Shown here in pieces: positions 35,028 through 45,752 of a DNA stretch of 64,000 bases. Below the pieces are notes generated by a model. The model was not told the DNA's origin and made no database searches. It saw nothing but the letters and a program-made list of their open reading frames with translations. The stretch's first letter is position 1. Each line of letters opens with the position of its first letter. The translations under genes and the position numbers were made by a program. Origin of the DNA: Hyposmocoma kahamanoa (lineage: Eukaryota > Arthropoda > Insecta > Lepidoptera > Cosmopterigidae); the NCBI RefSeq assembly GCF_003589595.1, contig NW_020654422.1:4736027-4800026 (forward strand). Reading direction: 5' to 3'.

Positions 35028-35393
35028 ATTACTGGTACAAGGGACTTGTCAATTTATGCAGTAGGACACTTTACAAGTAGGACTTTACAAGGAGCTCCTT
35101 GTAAAAGAGTGCCACCATCAGGCGCACGACTTGTTCGTTCCCTCTCTTGATATTATAAAAAAAAGACAAGTCCCATGTGGCTGTAATTTCACCAGTAATG
35201 CTGACATTACTGCTTGGCGGCAGAAATAGGTAAGCTGGCAGTACTTCCCTGGATGAACTCTTTCACAAGGAACTCTACTGCTACTGATTTAAAGTTTTCG
35301 AGTGATACTGCCATTGTTAGGACAGGCGTATCGTTTATCACCAGTCGCACAACTTATTGATCCCATCACTTGGTTATAGTAGGTAAAAAAAAG
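35028..35393. mobile_element. Rearranged, partly inverted repeat A cluster
   Basis: Three pieces: forward 35028-35165 (ending ACTTGTTCGTTCCCTCTC and an A-run), reverse 35166-35285 (GACAAGTCCCATGTGGCTGT to CAAGGAACTCTACTGCTACT) and forward 35286-35393 (CACTTGGTTATAGTAGG and A-run). One copy appears to have landed inside another in opposite orientation. Confidence 0.7.
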
Positions 35394-36019
35394 ACGTGAA
35401 ATCTTATATGTGAAATCACTATAAATCAATAAAAATATTTAAGTGGTGAAACAAGGGGTGTAACTTTGTACAACAAAGCCATAATATTTTCTTCAGTTAT
35501 TAAGCAGAACTTTTTAAAGCTGCCTTTAAAATAGATCCTTGAAACTTTGGATGGAAACTCTCGAAAGCAAATAATAAAGCAAGTATTTTTTTAAGTTCGT
35601 TTGTAAAACAGAAAAAGGTAGGTTGTTTATTTTGCGTTAATGTACTAAGAACTGAAATAGAATATTTTTTTCATTTATCAAACATGTACAATACATCTAT
35701 GAAAAAAGAAACATGAAATCTGAATAAGCGCCTTTAATATCGTGAAAAACGATATATCTAAGTTTATATAAGGAATTTATATTCGATAAATCATTCTAAA
35801 ACTTTATGGGAATATCTTCAAAGCAAATAAAGAAACACTTTTTTGTTTTCGAAAACTTCTCAAAGAGGGAGAAACAGTATGCTAATGTTTATTTGCCAAA
35901 ATGGTACCCTAAGTCCATTACTCTGAAACTTGCTAGATTAATGTTTTTCAAACACGCTCTTTTTTGGTTTTATAAACTACCCTTTAACAGGGATAAAGCG
36001 AAATATTAATTTTCTTTTT
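35394..36019. other. Unassigned AT-rich stretch
   Basis: A 67-codon frame (35806-36009) shows no features. Confidence 0.4.
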
Positions 36020-36303
36020 TTTATACCAAGTGACGAGACGTACAGGTCGCGCGACTGATGGTAAGCGACACGCCTGTCCGTAACAATTGTAGTGCCACTC
36101 GGAGCTTTAAATAGTAAAGATCTGAGTGGTGCTGCCACAGCGTCCGTCACCCTGAGACACAAGTTGACAAGTCCCATGCGCCTGTAACTTCATCAGCGTC
36201 TTTATCCTGGAACGCAGTGCTCACATTACTGCTTGGCAGCAGAAATAGGTAAGGTGGCATTACTTCCCTGGACGAACTCCATCACAAGGAGCTCTACTGC
36301 AAG
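36020..36303 (-). mobile_element. Repeat A, near full length
   Basis: CAAGTGACGAGACGTACAGG to CACAAGGAGCTCTACTGCAA; all blocks present. Confidence 0.85.
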
Positions 36304-36804
36304 TAAAATAAATATCTTAAATATGTTCAAGTGGGATATATTGAGTCAAATAGTTAGAGGTCTAGCGAGAATAGATAAAGCATTATAAGAGTTTTGAAGT
36401 ACACTAAACTTGCCATTATTTATCAGTTTTACATGTTTTAAAAAGCATTACGCTAAATTCAATACTTAAGGTGTATTTGCCGAAAACGTGTAATTTGTGC
36501 TAACGTTTCTTTTCCCCGAAAAGATGGGATAAGAGGAGCCATCGTATTTCTTGTAAAGTAGGTCTGCCTGAATGTAAGCTAAGTAAGTTCGTCAAGCTAG
36601 TAAAAATAATTTGACTATCTGTCGATTGAGATCCGTTATTCGGTCGGTCTTGACGAAAGTCCTTGCCCCTAGCTCTTCCAATCCAGGTGGTAACTGTGGG
36701 CGTTAAGCATCCTTGAGCAGCACAACAATAGGGTTATCTAAAGACGTATCGTAAAGAAAATCGTAGCAACATCTCTTTAAAGTTATTTCTCTGTAATTAC
36801 ATTT
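36304..36804. other. Unassigned stretch
   Basis: Nothing recognised. Confidence 0.4.
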
Positions 36805-37036
36805 TCTATTGAATGTCAGAATATTTCAATTATTTTTTGTGAAATTACTCCGCTAGTTTGTTAAAATTAATAATACAAAGATCGAACACTTAAAAAACTT
36901 CCGGGCGGATTCGAACTGACGTCTCCTAGCAAATCGTGGCAGACGCCATGCCAACTAAGCCACGGAACGGACGAACGAACCTCACGAAGTTTTCTACATG
37001 CTTGTTGTCGGATTTTTGAATTTGGTTTTCATCGAC
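36805..37036 (-). mobile_element. Repeat B, reverse arm
   Basis: TTGTGAAATTACTCCGCTAG, CAAAGATCGAACACTTAAAA and GGGCGGATTCGAACTGACGT (reverse B box), then AACTAAGCCACGGAACGG. The tRNA-like part is comparatively well kept. Confidence 0.6.
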
Positions 37037-37085
37037 GAGCCGTAACGCCATCTATGAGAACTCTATGAAAGTATTTCGTCACCCA

Positions 37086-37095
37086 NNNNNNNNNN
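37086..37095. other. Assembly gap (10 N)
   Basis: Ten undetermined bases. The 47 bp before (37039-37085) and after (37096-37142) are identical, so the gap is probably an unmerged contig overlap. Confidence 0.97.
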
Positions 37096-37142
37096 GCCGT
37101 AACGCCATCTATGAGAACTCTATGAAAGTATTTCGTCACCCA

Positions 37143-37459
37143 CATTTACAGCTACCAGCCCTGGATAAAGATGACGCTATGAACTGTAATTAAATTTTTT
37201 ATTAATTATTATTATTTGTTTGTCTGTTTTTTCAACTAGGAGGCTATAATGCTTAAATTCTTCAGACTATGAGTCAAGGCTTCAAGTCCCTCTTCCCCGT
37301 GTGTTCCTCTTACTCCTTGTCAGATGTTAAAAGGAGGCAGTGGACATTGTTCCTTCCGTTCTGAAGAGTTTACTTATAAAACCAACAAATGTAATTTTGT
37401 AAAAATATTGGTGACACTCGCCTTTAACTCCCGTGCAGCTGCGTACTGGCGGCGGTTAG
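37143..37459. other. Unassigned stretch
   Basis: Nothing recognised. Confidence 0.4.
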
Positions 37460-37472
37460 AAGATAACTCCTT

Positions 37473-37663
37473 ATCGAGTTCTTAGGTTTTCGCGATTGTT
37501 ACACATAGGAAATGAAACTATTTTTCCGGATTTAAATCGCGTATGTTTGTTTTGTTGGTTGACAGTCAACCGTAACCATGAGACCTGTAAAGGGCTCGAA
37601 ACGTCGGTTTGTTTGAAAAAACAAATATAGCGATTTAAATCCGGAAAAATAGTTTCATTTCCT
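37473..37663 (+). mobile_element. Hairpin repeat F with 13 bp target duplication
   Basis: Long inverted arms share GAAACTATTTTTCCGGATTT and TAAATCGC around a central hairpin (CATGAGACCTGTAAAGGGCT then CGAAACGTCGG). AAGATAACTCCTT flanks both sides (37460-37472 and 37664-37676). A duplication of this length suggests target-primed retroposition, not a cut-and-paste transposase. Confidence 0.7.
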
Positions 37664-37766
37664 AAGATAACTCCTTGTTTACGACGAATAAATACTATAA
37701 ATAATTACTAATAAGCGGTTTTACATTTTCAGCAGCGGTTTCGTAATTTCGTATCAATTTTTCGTC

Positions 37767-38189
37767 TCAATATGACGCTTTTATTGTTCGTTTTTGGGCA
37801 TAGCCAAACGCGAAAGGAGGTCGGAGAATACCTCCCAATCTTTTTCCAAAAATACTTTTAATGGTTTCATGGGTTAAAACACCTTCTGACCCTGAATGCA
37901 TTGTTTCCATTGATTGTTTCTGCAATTTATAATCTAGTAAATATAAAGTACTAATTTTCTCTTTTACCGATTTCCATGGAAATGAAGTTGCGGGCACACG
38001 TAATAAAATAAACACAGTAATCTGCATGTAAATAGTTTTATTTTGTGAATGCTGCAGGGACTTAACTGCTTTAACGCTAATGTACCTAATATTACCGTTG
38101 TGTAAAATGAGGATATTCGTGGTTAGTAGTGGGACATAAACAGATTGATAAACAAAACGGGTGACGATGAAAAATGAGATTGTATACAA
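37767..38189 (-). CDS. Unassigned 140-codon open frame
   Basis: This is the second longest frame in the window and contains no recognisable domain. The N-terminal half is hydrophobic and AT-coded. The C-terminal part (SEGVLTHETIKSIFGKRLGG then FAFGYAQKRT) has a more balanced, protein-like composition. It has no conserved neighbours and no matching second copy here. It may be a transposon remnant or chance. Confidence 0.15.
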   Translation of the reverse strand: MYTISFFIVTRFVYQSVYVPLLTTNILILHNGNIRYISVKAVKSLQHSQNKTIYMQITVFILLRVPATSFPWKSVKEKISTLYLLDYKLQKQSMETMHSGSEGVLTHETIKSIFGKRLGGILRPPFAFGYAQKRTIKASY

Positions 38190-38584
38190 TCAACAAAAGA
38201 AACCGAACAATGACATCGTTATCGCTAACTACTCATCGTTAGTTGGAATTAGCGGAAAATAGCCAGTTGATCACGGTAATACAGGCTATTGTTGTCTGAC
38301 CCAGTTTTGGAATAACATTGGGGTTAACTTTGACTTTTCTATTCCGTTCCTGGATTAGAATAGAACCACTTAGTTGACTGAATGAGGTTTCTTTTATGTC
38401 GCACGTCACTATATGACTATGCTCTTTTTGAACATGTGTCAATAAAGACGTCATTGTTTGATTTATCTTTATCGGCTAATTCCAAAACCTCCAAAAAAGG
38501 GGTAATTCACATAATGCCCGATTGGCAATCGAGTTATTTAATAACATTCAATGAGATTATGATAGTTTGTTTTTCTTTAGCGTA
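38190..38584. other. Unassigned stretch
   Basis: Overlapping 71- and 83-codon frames on opposite strands, neither with features. Confidence 0.35.
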
Positions 38585-38935
38585 TCTTTTTTCCAGGCTT
38601 ACAGACAGACCAGACCACCTTATGTCTACGTAGGATACTTGATTTCTTCGGTCACATTGCCAAAAAAGACGGACACAACGAACAACTAAGCCTCACTGGA
38701 CGGATCAACGGTAAACATCCTAGGGGTCGCTGTCCCAAAAGATGGTCTGACCAAGTTTGTACGACCAATTAATTTATTATATATTATGACCAAGTTTGTA
38801 CATGGGTCTCCATGATGCGTTCCACTATGCCAAAGACCGCCACAGATGGCACATCTTTATCATGCGGAGCTTATTTCCGCAGGGGAGTCACGACTCTTAG
38901 TAATGAGGTATACGACGCTAGGAGGAGGAGATCCT
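38585..38935 (+). pseudogene. LINE reverse-transcriptase C-terminal fragment
   Basis: The plus strand encodes LRRILDFFGHIAKKDGHNEQ, then LTGRINGKHPRGRCPKRWSD, and after a disruption DRHRWRIF. These are the terminal motifs of lepidopteran RTE-like LINEs (FGHIxRR...GKxxGKRPRGRxPxRWxDQ...AxDRxxWR). The frame is interrupted at 38767-38802 by a local duplication of GACCAAGTTTGTAC. Confidence 0.78.
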
Positions 38936-39099
38936 TTTTTCAATAAGGATAATTTTGTCGGATCTCCCTTTGACAATTATCATCGAACTCTTATTGTATA
39001 AAACTATGCGGGCTTTATTATCTTCACCAACCAGTTTGCTAGACCGTCACACCAATTACCAGGTCTTAAGCATTATCGTATACGTCACAACCCAGAATA

Positions 39100-39235
39100 C
39101 CCAGACAAATTTTGAAACGTTGATTTTGTTTACTCGGATCCTACCGGGAATCGATTCCAGGTCCTTCTCATCAAATATCCATCAGAGTGCTACTGGTACA
39201 CCGAGATCGAGGTCGTCAAATCCCATTGTAGAATT
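39100..39235 (-). mobile_element. tRNA-headed SINE S3, degraded
   Basis: On the minus strand, GACGACCTCGATCTCGGTGT then GATGAGAAGGACCTGG and AATCGATTCCCGGTAGGATC mirror the S3 head at 16800-16875. Confidence 0.5.
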
Positions 39236-40129
39236 TATAAACAAATACAAATAGTAACTAAGCAAGATATTCGGAACCAAATGTTAGCGACACGTAGAAA
39301 AAATATTTTTCCGATTTGGCCCCTGTTTCTTCCACTATAAATTGAGCTGAGCCTCTTTGTGCGAAACAAAAGGCAAGTGGCGTCGTTTGTCATCCTTTCT
39401 TTCATGACACTCAAATTAGATTTGTGCTAGTTTCCGAGGTGAGCAAGAAACGAAATGGTGATATTGTTTCATTATCGTTGTTTCAGTCAGCTTTTAGTTT
39501 AGTGTAGTTTTTTATTTCTTTTTTCGTGAATTATTACATTTTGATTGTTTTCAATATAATGATGTTTTACCACCATTAATGATATTCATTTATTTGCATG
39601 AAATTATTTTTTTGTTATAATTATTTATACAAAGATCCTTCGATCTGACAGGACTCGAATATGTATCTGTGAGCTACAGATGGAATCAACAGACTGTACA
39701 AGTTTCTATAAGTGTTTGCGCATTTTTAAGTCTCTTATGTCCACTTCAATTAAACTTAAGTCCGTCTTAAACCAATGTAATGCTTGCAATGCAAAAGACA
39801 TTCAGTACAGACATTCAGTGTTTTTTCTTACACAAGAGTCGAGTAGAGTACGGGCACGTATTCATTATATAGTCTGGTACCCAATTTCTTACGAAACGTT
39901 CATTTTTTGTTTAAGCTCGCGTTAACTCATTCATATATTATTTCACTATTCAACCCAATCCTTTTTAAAAAAAGAAGAATTTATTATAATTACATTTCTG
40001 ATATCTTTGTGTTCCATCGCTTCCTACAATACCTTCTGGAATATACAATGAGGTCATTATTCGTAGCCCGATACCTAAACCTAATTCGGCTAACGGACTT
40101 CCACGTTTATTTTTTTAATATCATGAAGT
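39236..40129. other. Mostly unassigned, with a degraded repeat B arm
   Basis: 39555-39670 (ACCACCATTAATGATATTCA to CAGGACTCGAATATG) looks like a worn reverse arm of repeat B. Frames of 81 and 78 codons show no features. Confidence 0.4.
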
Positions 40130-40335
40130 TTTTGCTACTATGATATTCACCATTTTTTTGTGAAAATGTTCCACTAGTTTGTTATTGTTATTGACTCATA
40201 ACTCGTAAATTCTGCTGACTAGATCCGTAGCTCAATTGGTGAGAATGGTAGCCACGTTGAGACAATAGACACTGGTTCGAATCCAGTCAAATCGACGGAG
40301 TTTTTCTTTGAAATTGTTCCATCGTTGTGTAAATA
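40130..40335 (+). mobile_element. Repeat B with the best preserved tRNA-like region
   Basis: A box TAGCTCAATTGG and B box GGTTCGAATCC are both consensus, and the T arm (ACTGG TTCGAAT CCAGT) pairs perfectly. The would-be acceptor halves (AGATCCG and CAAATCG) do not pair properly. It is therefore a tRNA-derived repeat or pseudo-tRNA and not a functional tRNA. Confidence 0.6.
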
Positions 40336-40407
40336 ACAATAACAGACTTCACACGTTTTCAAAGAGCTTAGTGTCACGGTGTTTTCCTACACCGATAAAT
40401 CCAATTA

Positions 40408-40614
40408 CCTCCGTGGCCGAACGGTTACCATACTGGTCTAGCACGCAAAGATCGAGGATCGATTCCCGGGCCGTGAGAAATATTTATATGGCCCACATGT
40501 ACTTTTCCCATGAGTGTGTCCGTAGTGTCCACGACACCCGTTATACCCCTGTGTAAAATCTGTAGGAAACCCTTTTCGTTAATGCGGATGTATGAGTGTG
40601 TGCTAGTGTTGTAA
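40408..40614 (+). mobile_element. tRNA-headed SINE S1, full length
   Basis: CCGTGGCCGAACGGTTACCA, B-box-like GATCGATTCCCGG, body ATTTATATGGCCCACATGTA, end GTATGAGTGTGTGCTAGTGT. Confidence 0.8.
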
Positions 40615-41475
40615 AAGATTCGTGTCATGAAGTCTAAATTTTAGGACTCGACTCCAATTCACAAGACTCATAAAAGCAGAAATTCACTGCTCAATGAATT
40701 ACGAGCCTATCGAGTTTCGTTATCGAGAGAATAGACTCGAGTTTGACATTAGTGCTCGAGTCTATTTAAGTAACGAGTCGCGCTCGAGTTCCAGCCTATG
40801 TAAGGAGTCGAGCTCGAGTCCGGTAAGTCCCTACTGAATGGTGTTGTGGTATGGTGTGTTAAACTATAATACAATTAAGTATTAATATCTCCTTCTTTTA
40901 GAAATCACTACGTTGGTTTTTTTTTTAATTTAATTCCTGGGCAATAGCAATTGTTCAGTAAAATTGAACCGTACGGTTGTCGTACTCATGACTCTTTTCA
41001 AAACTCGAATTACGTTTTAAACTCGAGTTCTTTTTAGACTTGAGTCCATGCCATGGAGCTCCGAGCCATGCTAAATGAGTCAAGTTAGTTAATAAGTGTG
41101 CGTTATTATGGATATCTGTTTTAGATTTTCGCCTGTCGCATGGCCTAAAATATTAATTTTGGGATAGGCGGTATTCCACGGCAATGGCACAGTCGACCGG
41201 GGTCAGGGCTCAAGTTCAAGAACCGGTAAACAATACGTGCCGTCTTGAGCAGAATGATTTTTTGCATTTGTGCTGAAACACACAAACTCAACTGCTTCAA
41301 GCTGCTAGCGAGGTCGTTTAATTTCCTTTTATCGTTAAGCAAAATCAACGTTATTGCCATTTTAAAAAAAACCTTATGTGCCAGTATAACGAAAGTTACC
41401 AAAATTCAAATGTGTTATTTATGAAGGTAAGTATTTAAAACCAAAGATTACCTACAAATCATTGTAATATTCTTA
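40615..41475. other. ACTCGAG-rich patch and unassigned sequence
   Basis: Between 40640 and 41060 the palindrome CTCGAG occurs five times, with many further GACTCG/GAGTC half sites. An 85-codon minus-strand frame (41145-41402) ends LLKTARIVYRFLNLSPDPGR, vaguely like transposon coding, but I cannot assign it. Confidence 0.4.
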
Positions 41476-41956
41476 TAAGAAAACCTCAAAAGTTTTTGGA
41501 ATTACATCTATTTGCCAAGTTTTATTAACTGCCTCCTTGGCCGAACGGTTACTACGCCACGCAGAAGTCTCAGGTTCGATTCCCGGCCCGGGAGAAATAT
41601 TTGTATGGCCTACATTTCTTTCTCTCATGTGTTTGGGTGTAATTAGTGGTTGTCTATGTGTATGTCCATGGCACCCGCGACCGCGGCTGCGTGTGTGCGT
41701 AGCAACAATTTAAAAAAAAGATTGAAATCGGTTACCGGAAAGTGCGCGAAACCGGATTCATCCCCTGGTTTGCCACTATTTGAGGTGGAATATTTTTTCA
41801 AATTGAAATGGGACCAACCCTAAAGTACCTTCTTTACAACAAATTAAGAATCAAAATCGGTTCATAAATACCGGAGCCGTCGCGTAACATGTATACAAGA
41901 AAAAAATTCAGTCGCATTAAGAACCTCCTCCCTTTTTTAAAGTCGGTTAAAAACAT
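41476..41956 (-). mobile_element. Element E split by SINE S1
   Basis: The E halves 41476-41527 and 41717-41956 (GAAATCGGTTACCGGAAAGT to CTCCCTTTTTTAAAGTCGGT) are separated by S1. ATT is repeated on both sides of the insertion, as for a short target duplication. Confidence 0.8.
41528..41716 (+). mobile_element. tRNA-headed SINE S1 inside element E
   Basis: TTGGCCGAACGGTTACTACG, B box GGTTCGATTCC, GAAATATTTGTATGGCCTAC, tail AAAAAAAAG. Confidence 0.82.
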
Positions 41957-42465
41957 CCAACGTTTTTTTCATAGTTGCTACCGTCATTACTAACATTACC
42001 CTTGAGTTCTTATCTGACTAGTGGGCAATAAATTATTCACATCAGAGCACTAATGGCTGCATCATTAGTGCCAACTCGCACTGTCATTAAATGCAGACTT
42101 TGTGCTAGGTCAACACAAATATTATATATTTTAGGTTATTATACGGATGAATGATAATGGTGAAACAAATATAATTATACCACATACTTTCATACTACAC
42201 GAACCTACATATTATGTCGTGCTGTTGCTACCGCGGCTGCCGCCCCCGTCATTACTTTACATCACAAGCGAAGCTCACGACTATTTTTAGGTAAATGCTT
42301 TCATACATTTCCGAAAAAGACCGATGATAGTCTAACTAAGAGAACACTTGCCTTTCGTGCAGGATACTTCAAAGTCTTCTTTATATTAATAGGAAAGAAA
42401 CAAAGGTTACCTGATGTGTGTAGTTACCATCATCCAGGAACATTTTTTTAAGTTTTGTTATCATA
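41957..42465. other. Unassigned stretch
   Basis: Nothing recognised. Confidence 0.4.
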
Positions 42466-42703
42466 CCATGTGAGAGGACGAACAAGTCATGCGCCTGGTG
42501 TTAAGCGACACAACTGCTGCGCACATTACCTTGACACATAAATTGACATAATTGTCCAATGTGCCTGTAATTTCAAAAGCGCCCTCTTACCCTTCGATAC
42601 TGAAACCAAATAATGCTAACCTTACTGCTCGGCGGCAGAAGTAGGTAAAGTGGCAGTGCTTGCCTTGACGAACTCTTTTACAAGGAGCTCCACAACTACA
42701 TAC
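42466..42703 (-). mobile_element. Repeat A with internal deletion
   Basis: ACGAACAAGTCATGCGCCTG to ACAAGGAGCTCCACAACTAC; the CACTCAGAGCTTTAAATCGC block is missing. Confidence 0.78.
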
Positions 42704-43697
42704 GTCGACACGTGTTAAATGGACTTGATCTTGACTGTTACATAGCCTTGGAGCAAAGAAAGGGTCTACAATAAAACGAGCATGCTCATAAGTTGCTTAT
42801 TCAGTCGTACCTTAAAGATACCAGGGTAGTATGTGCTTGGAAACAGCCGTAGGCTGGGAGTGTATATTTATATATCACTATAAATATATTTTATAACGAA
42901 CAGGCAGCAATGATGCAACTTTAGTTGGGACCTTAAATCATAATGTTCTGGGATAAGCCTAAGAAGCGGCGCATTTATATAATGCTTAGATACTAGGAAA
43001 ACCGTATCAAACAACCGGTACTCACAACGCGTGATGAGATGGTAGAGTTGTGTCGTAGGCACCAGCTTGAACCGTATCTTGAAACACAATTCATAAGTTA
43101 CAACTTACATTTATAATAAAAGAAAAGCAACACTACAAACACTCTCCATTGAAAAGTAGAACTTCTGATCTACAATTCCTACGTTCCAGTGCATTCTGTT
43201 CAACAGCGGTGGCCAACACCACTACACCATGTGTAAAAACCAACACGATCATATCAAATCCCTTGTTTTCGAAAACGCTCACAAAACCTACGACTTAGTT
43301 GTCAAGACTTCATAGTTTCAATCAACATATTGTAAAAAGAACGCCACATAAAATTTCCACGAAACGTCGATCAATGCCATTACGGCCAATATAATCAACT
43401 TGCACATAGAATATTTAACAAGGTTTAATGGAAAAAACGCTGCAGCCTGTCTGCAGTAAACTTTATATAGAGTAGTTTTTAACTTTGTAAAAAAGATTTA
43501 AAAAAAATTGAAAATCACCCAGTTGGGGTCATATTATTATAGTACAAAGACCCTGGTAGAATGCGGCGTTGACAATCACATGTGATAAATTCCCAAAATA
43601 TAGGTACACACTACCATTTACCCAAAATGTTTTTATGGGGTAATTATCATAGCTTGTATTTTGCCCAATGGGCGTTTTATTAATTTAATTTATTAAT
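42704..43697. other. Unassigned stretch
   Basis: A 73-codon minus-strand frame (42868-43089) has no recognisable features. Confidence 0.4.
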
Positions 43698-43850
43698 ATC
43701 GAGTTCTTAGGTTTTCGCGATTGTTACACATAGGAAATGAAACTATTTGTCCGGATTTAAATCGCGTATATTTGTTTTTTCGAACAAACCTACGTTATGG
43801 GCCCTTTACAGGTTCCATGGTCACGGTTGACTGAGGTGTTACAGTCATCA
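43698..43850 (+). mobile_element. Repeat F, left half
   Basis: ATCGAGTTCTTAGGTTTTCG, AACTATTTGTCCGGATTTAA, then the central GGGCCCTTTACAGGTTCCAT. The right arm is absent. Confidence 0.68.
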
Positions 43851-44139
43851 ACCAGTTATGTCTAATATTAATGCAAACCACCCTATTTTTTCATCATAGT
43901 TACAAAAGTTATTAATGAAATACCATATTTTTAAATTAAAATTACAAAGATTTACAATTTACGCTACATTATGTTTTACAAATTATTTTATTGAATGAAT
44001 TTTAGTTAAATTTATTAATAATTAAAATAGAAATTAGAATAAATTAAAACATATTAATTAGTACTGCAGTCTTATGTCTGTTTGGAATTTTTCATCAGAG
44101 GAAATACAGGATCCCCAACTGATAATTTATTAAGTAAAG

Positions 44140-44298
44140 GCATATTGTAGGCAGGCAGGGTGGAGGCGGCTAGTGCAGTGAGGGTTCCATCGCTGCACTA
44201 GGTTCCTTCGCGTTTGGATACCACTTTCCACTTAACATCAGGTGGAGTGGAGTCATTTGCCTGTCAGGTATAAAAAAAAATAAATAAATAAATAAATT
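44140..44298 (+). mobile_element. LINE 3' UTR with (AAAT)n tail
   Basis: The segment ends CCACTTAACATCAGGTGGAG, then ATTTGCCTGTCAGGTAT, then a run of A and AAAT repeats (44271-44297). This is the form of 3' end I associate with lepidopteran non-LTR elements: a short stem ATCAGGTGGAG followed by a simple-repeat tail. No coding part remains. Confidence 0.6.
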
Positions 44299-45116
44299 GT
44301 TAATATCTGATTGGTTGGACTTTTTAATAGGTAGGTATTTTATATCCACAAAAAAAACTACAACACCAATTAATACATGTTTGCCCTGCATTGAAATGTT
44401 GTGTTATTTCCCAGTAAATATTGCGAAATTATGGTGTTGGTTACTTGTCGTGTAATAAACGTGCTACTAACAGGTACTTAGAAAATTAGGTTGCTGTTGT
44501 TAAACATTCAGTAACAAACGAACAGTTTTTGCAGAATATGTAAAATTAAATTCGCTCAATAATCTATGACATTCCATGGTTCAGGAAAACAAAATGGGCT
44601 TTTATAAAAATGAATTTACGTATTACTCATTTACAATTCTGTCAGTTAGTTCTCTGTTTAAATTCTCCAAATGCATTTTTAATTCACTGTGTATGAAACT
44701 TAATAGTGCTAAAGTAATTATTCCATTTTCAACGAACCTATATAACAGGGTTAAAAATCTTTAAGTATATTAAATTCCTATATCTGCGACGGAAATGAAA
44801 CAATGAAATTTTCGCGCCGCGACGTCTGTCACAAATGGGTATTTTAGCGGCATTGTGACGTATCCTTAATTTATTCAAAAAGTATTATGGCACTGCTAAA
44901 TGACCACGTAGATTATTTTTAGCTCGTGGCGCAAGTTGGAAGTTAATGGATGCGAAAACCATTTCATAACAGAAAGACGACTCTCAAAAACATAATTATC
45001 CACATGTTTAAATCATTGACCTCCCTTTATTGACCTACTTTAGCACGATAAATAAAAGACAACACTGTAATAAGCAGTTAGGTTAGAAATCACTTAGTGT
45101 CAATACGTTAGATGTT
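44299..45116. other. Unassigned AT-rich stretch
   Basis: A CpG-containing patch (TTTTCGCGCCGCGACGTCTG) is at 44809-44828; otherwise nothing recognised. Confidence 0.4.
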
Positions 45117-45275
45117 TTAGTAGCAATAGAACTACTTAAGAATTAATCCAGGGAAGAACTTGCCACGTTACCACACACAAATGCACACCTTAGGTTGTAA
45201 TACTAGTTGCATTGTTGTTGGTACGGTGGCAGTACTTCCCTGGACGAACTCTTTCACGAGGAAATCTACTGTTAG
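45117..45275. mobile_element. Two repeat A 5' ends head to head
   Basis: Forward AGTAGCAATAGAACTACTTA to about 45170, then unrelated sequence, then reverse CGGTGGCAGTACTTCCCTGG to 45275, forming an inverted pair. Confidence 0.65.
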
Positions 45276-45294
45276 TTACGTACCTGGTTTTTTA

Positions 45295-45565
45295 AAATAA
45301 AAAATAAGTGTGCATTTGACCCCATCTCACCTGGTGGAAAGTGATGATGAGGTCGACGATGTAGCATGCAGACATAAATAATGCCTATTCACTTTCGCCT
45401 TGACATGGTTCAAGTTATAACTTTCAGGGAACAAGTCTGCAGGCAGGGAATTCCACCCCATAGCCGTTCGCCATATAAATGTGGAAGCAAAACGTTTCGT
45501 GCGAATCCTTGAAATATCCACAACATAGAGGTGGAATCCCAGCCTACGCCTAAGGTTTTGAAATG
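45295..45565 (-). pseudogene. LINE reverse-transcriptase C-terminus and 3' UTR remnant
   Basis: Minus-strand reading gives RTKRFASTFIWRTAMGWNSL followed by PADLFPESYNLNHVKAKVNR, the end of a CR1/Jockey-type ORF2 protein (the WNSLP..FP.SY.L..FK motif). The coding end and 3' UTR match the fragments at 19291-19735 and 57815-59335. It lies between two pieces of repeat A (45117-45275 and 45566-45752), so it either inserted into that repeat or was shuffled with it. Confidence 0.8.
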
Positions 45566-45752
45566 TAAGAGTGCTAGTGAAATTGCAGGCATATGGAACT
45601 TGTCAACTTATGTCCCAATTTGACGGGCATAGTGGCAGGCCCTTCACAACGTTGCAGTCTAATACTGCAATTGCTATGGACAGGCGTATCGCTTGCCACC
45701 AGGCGCGCGACTTGTTTATCCCGTCACTTGGCATTGTAAAAAAAAACTAGTG
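45566..45752 (+). mobile_element. Repeat A, 3' half
   Basis: TGTAAGAGTGCTAGTGAAAT to TATCCCGTCACTTGGCATTG and an A-run. Confidence 0.75.

Noticed and set aside
40222..40300. Possible functional tRNA gene with consensus A and B boxes
   Set aside because: The T arm pairs well, but the acceptor halves do not, and the segment is embedded in the repeat B consensus found elsewhere; it is a tRNA-derived repeat.
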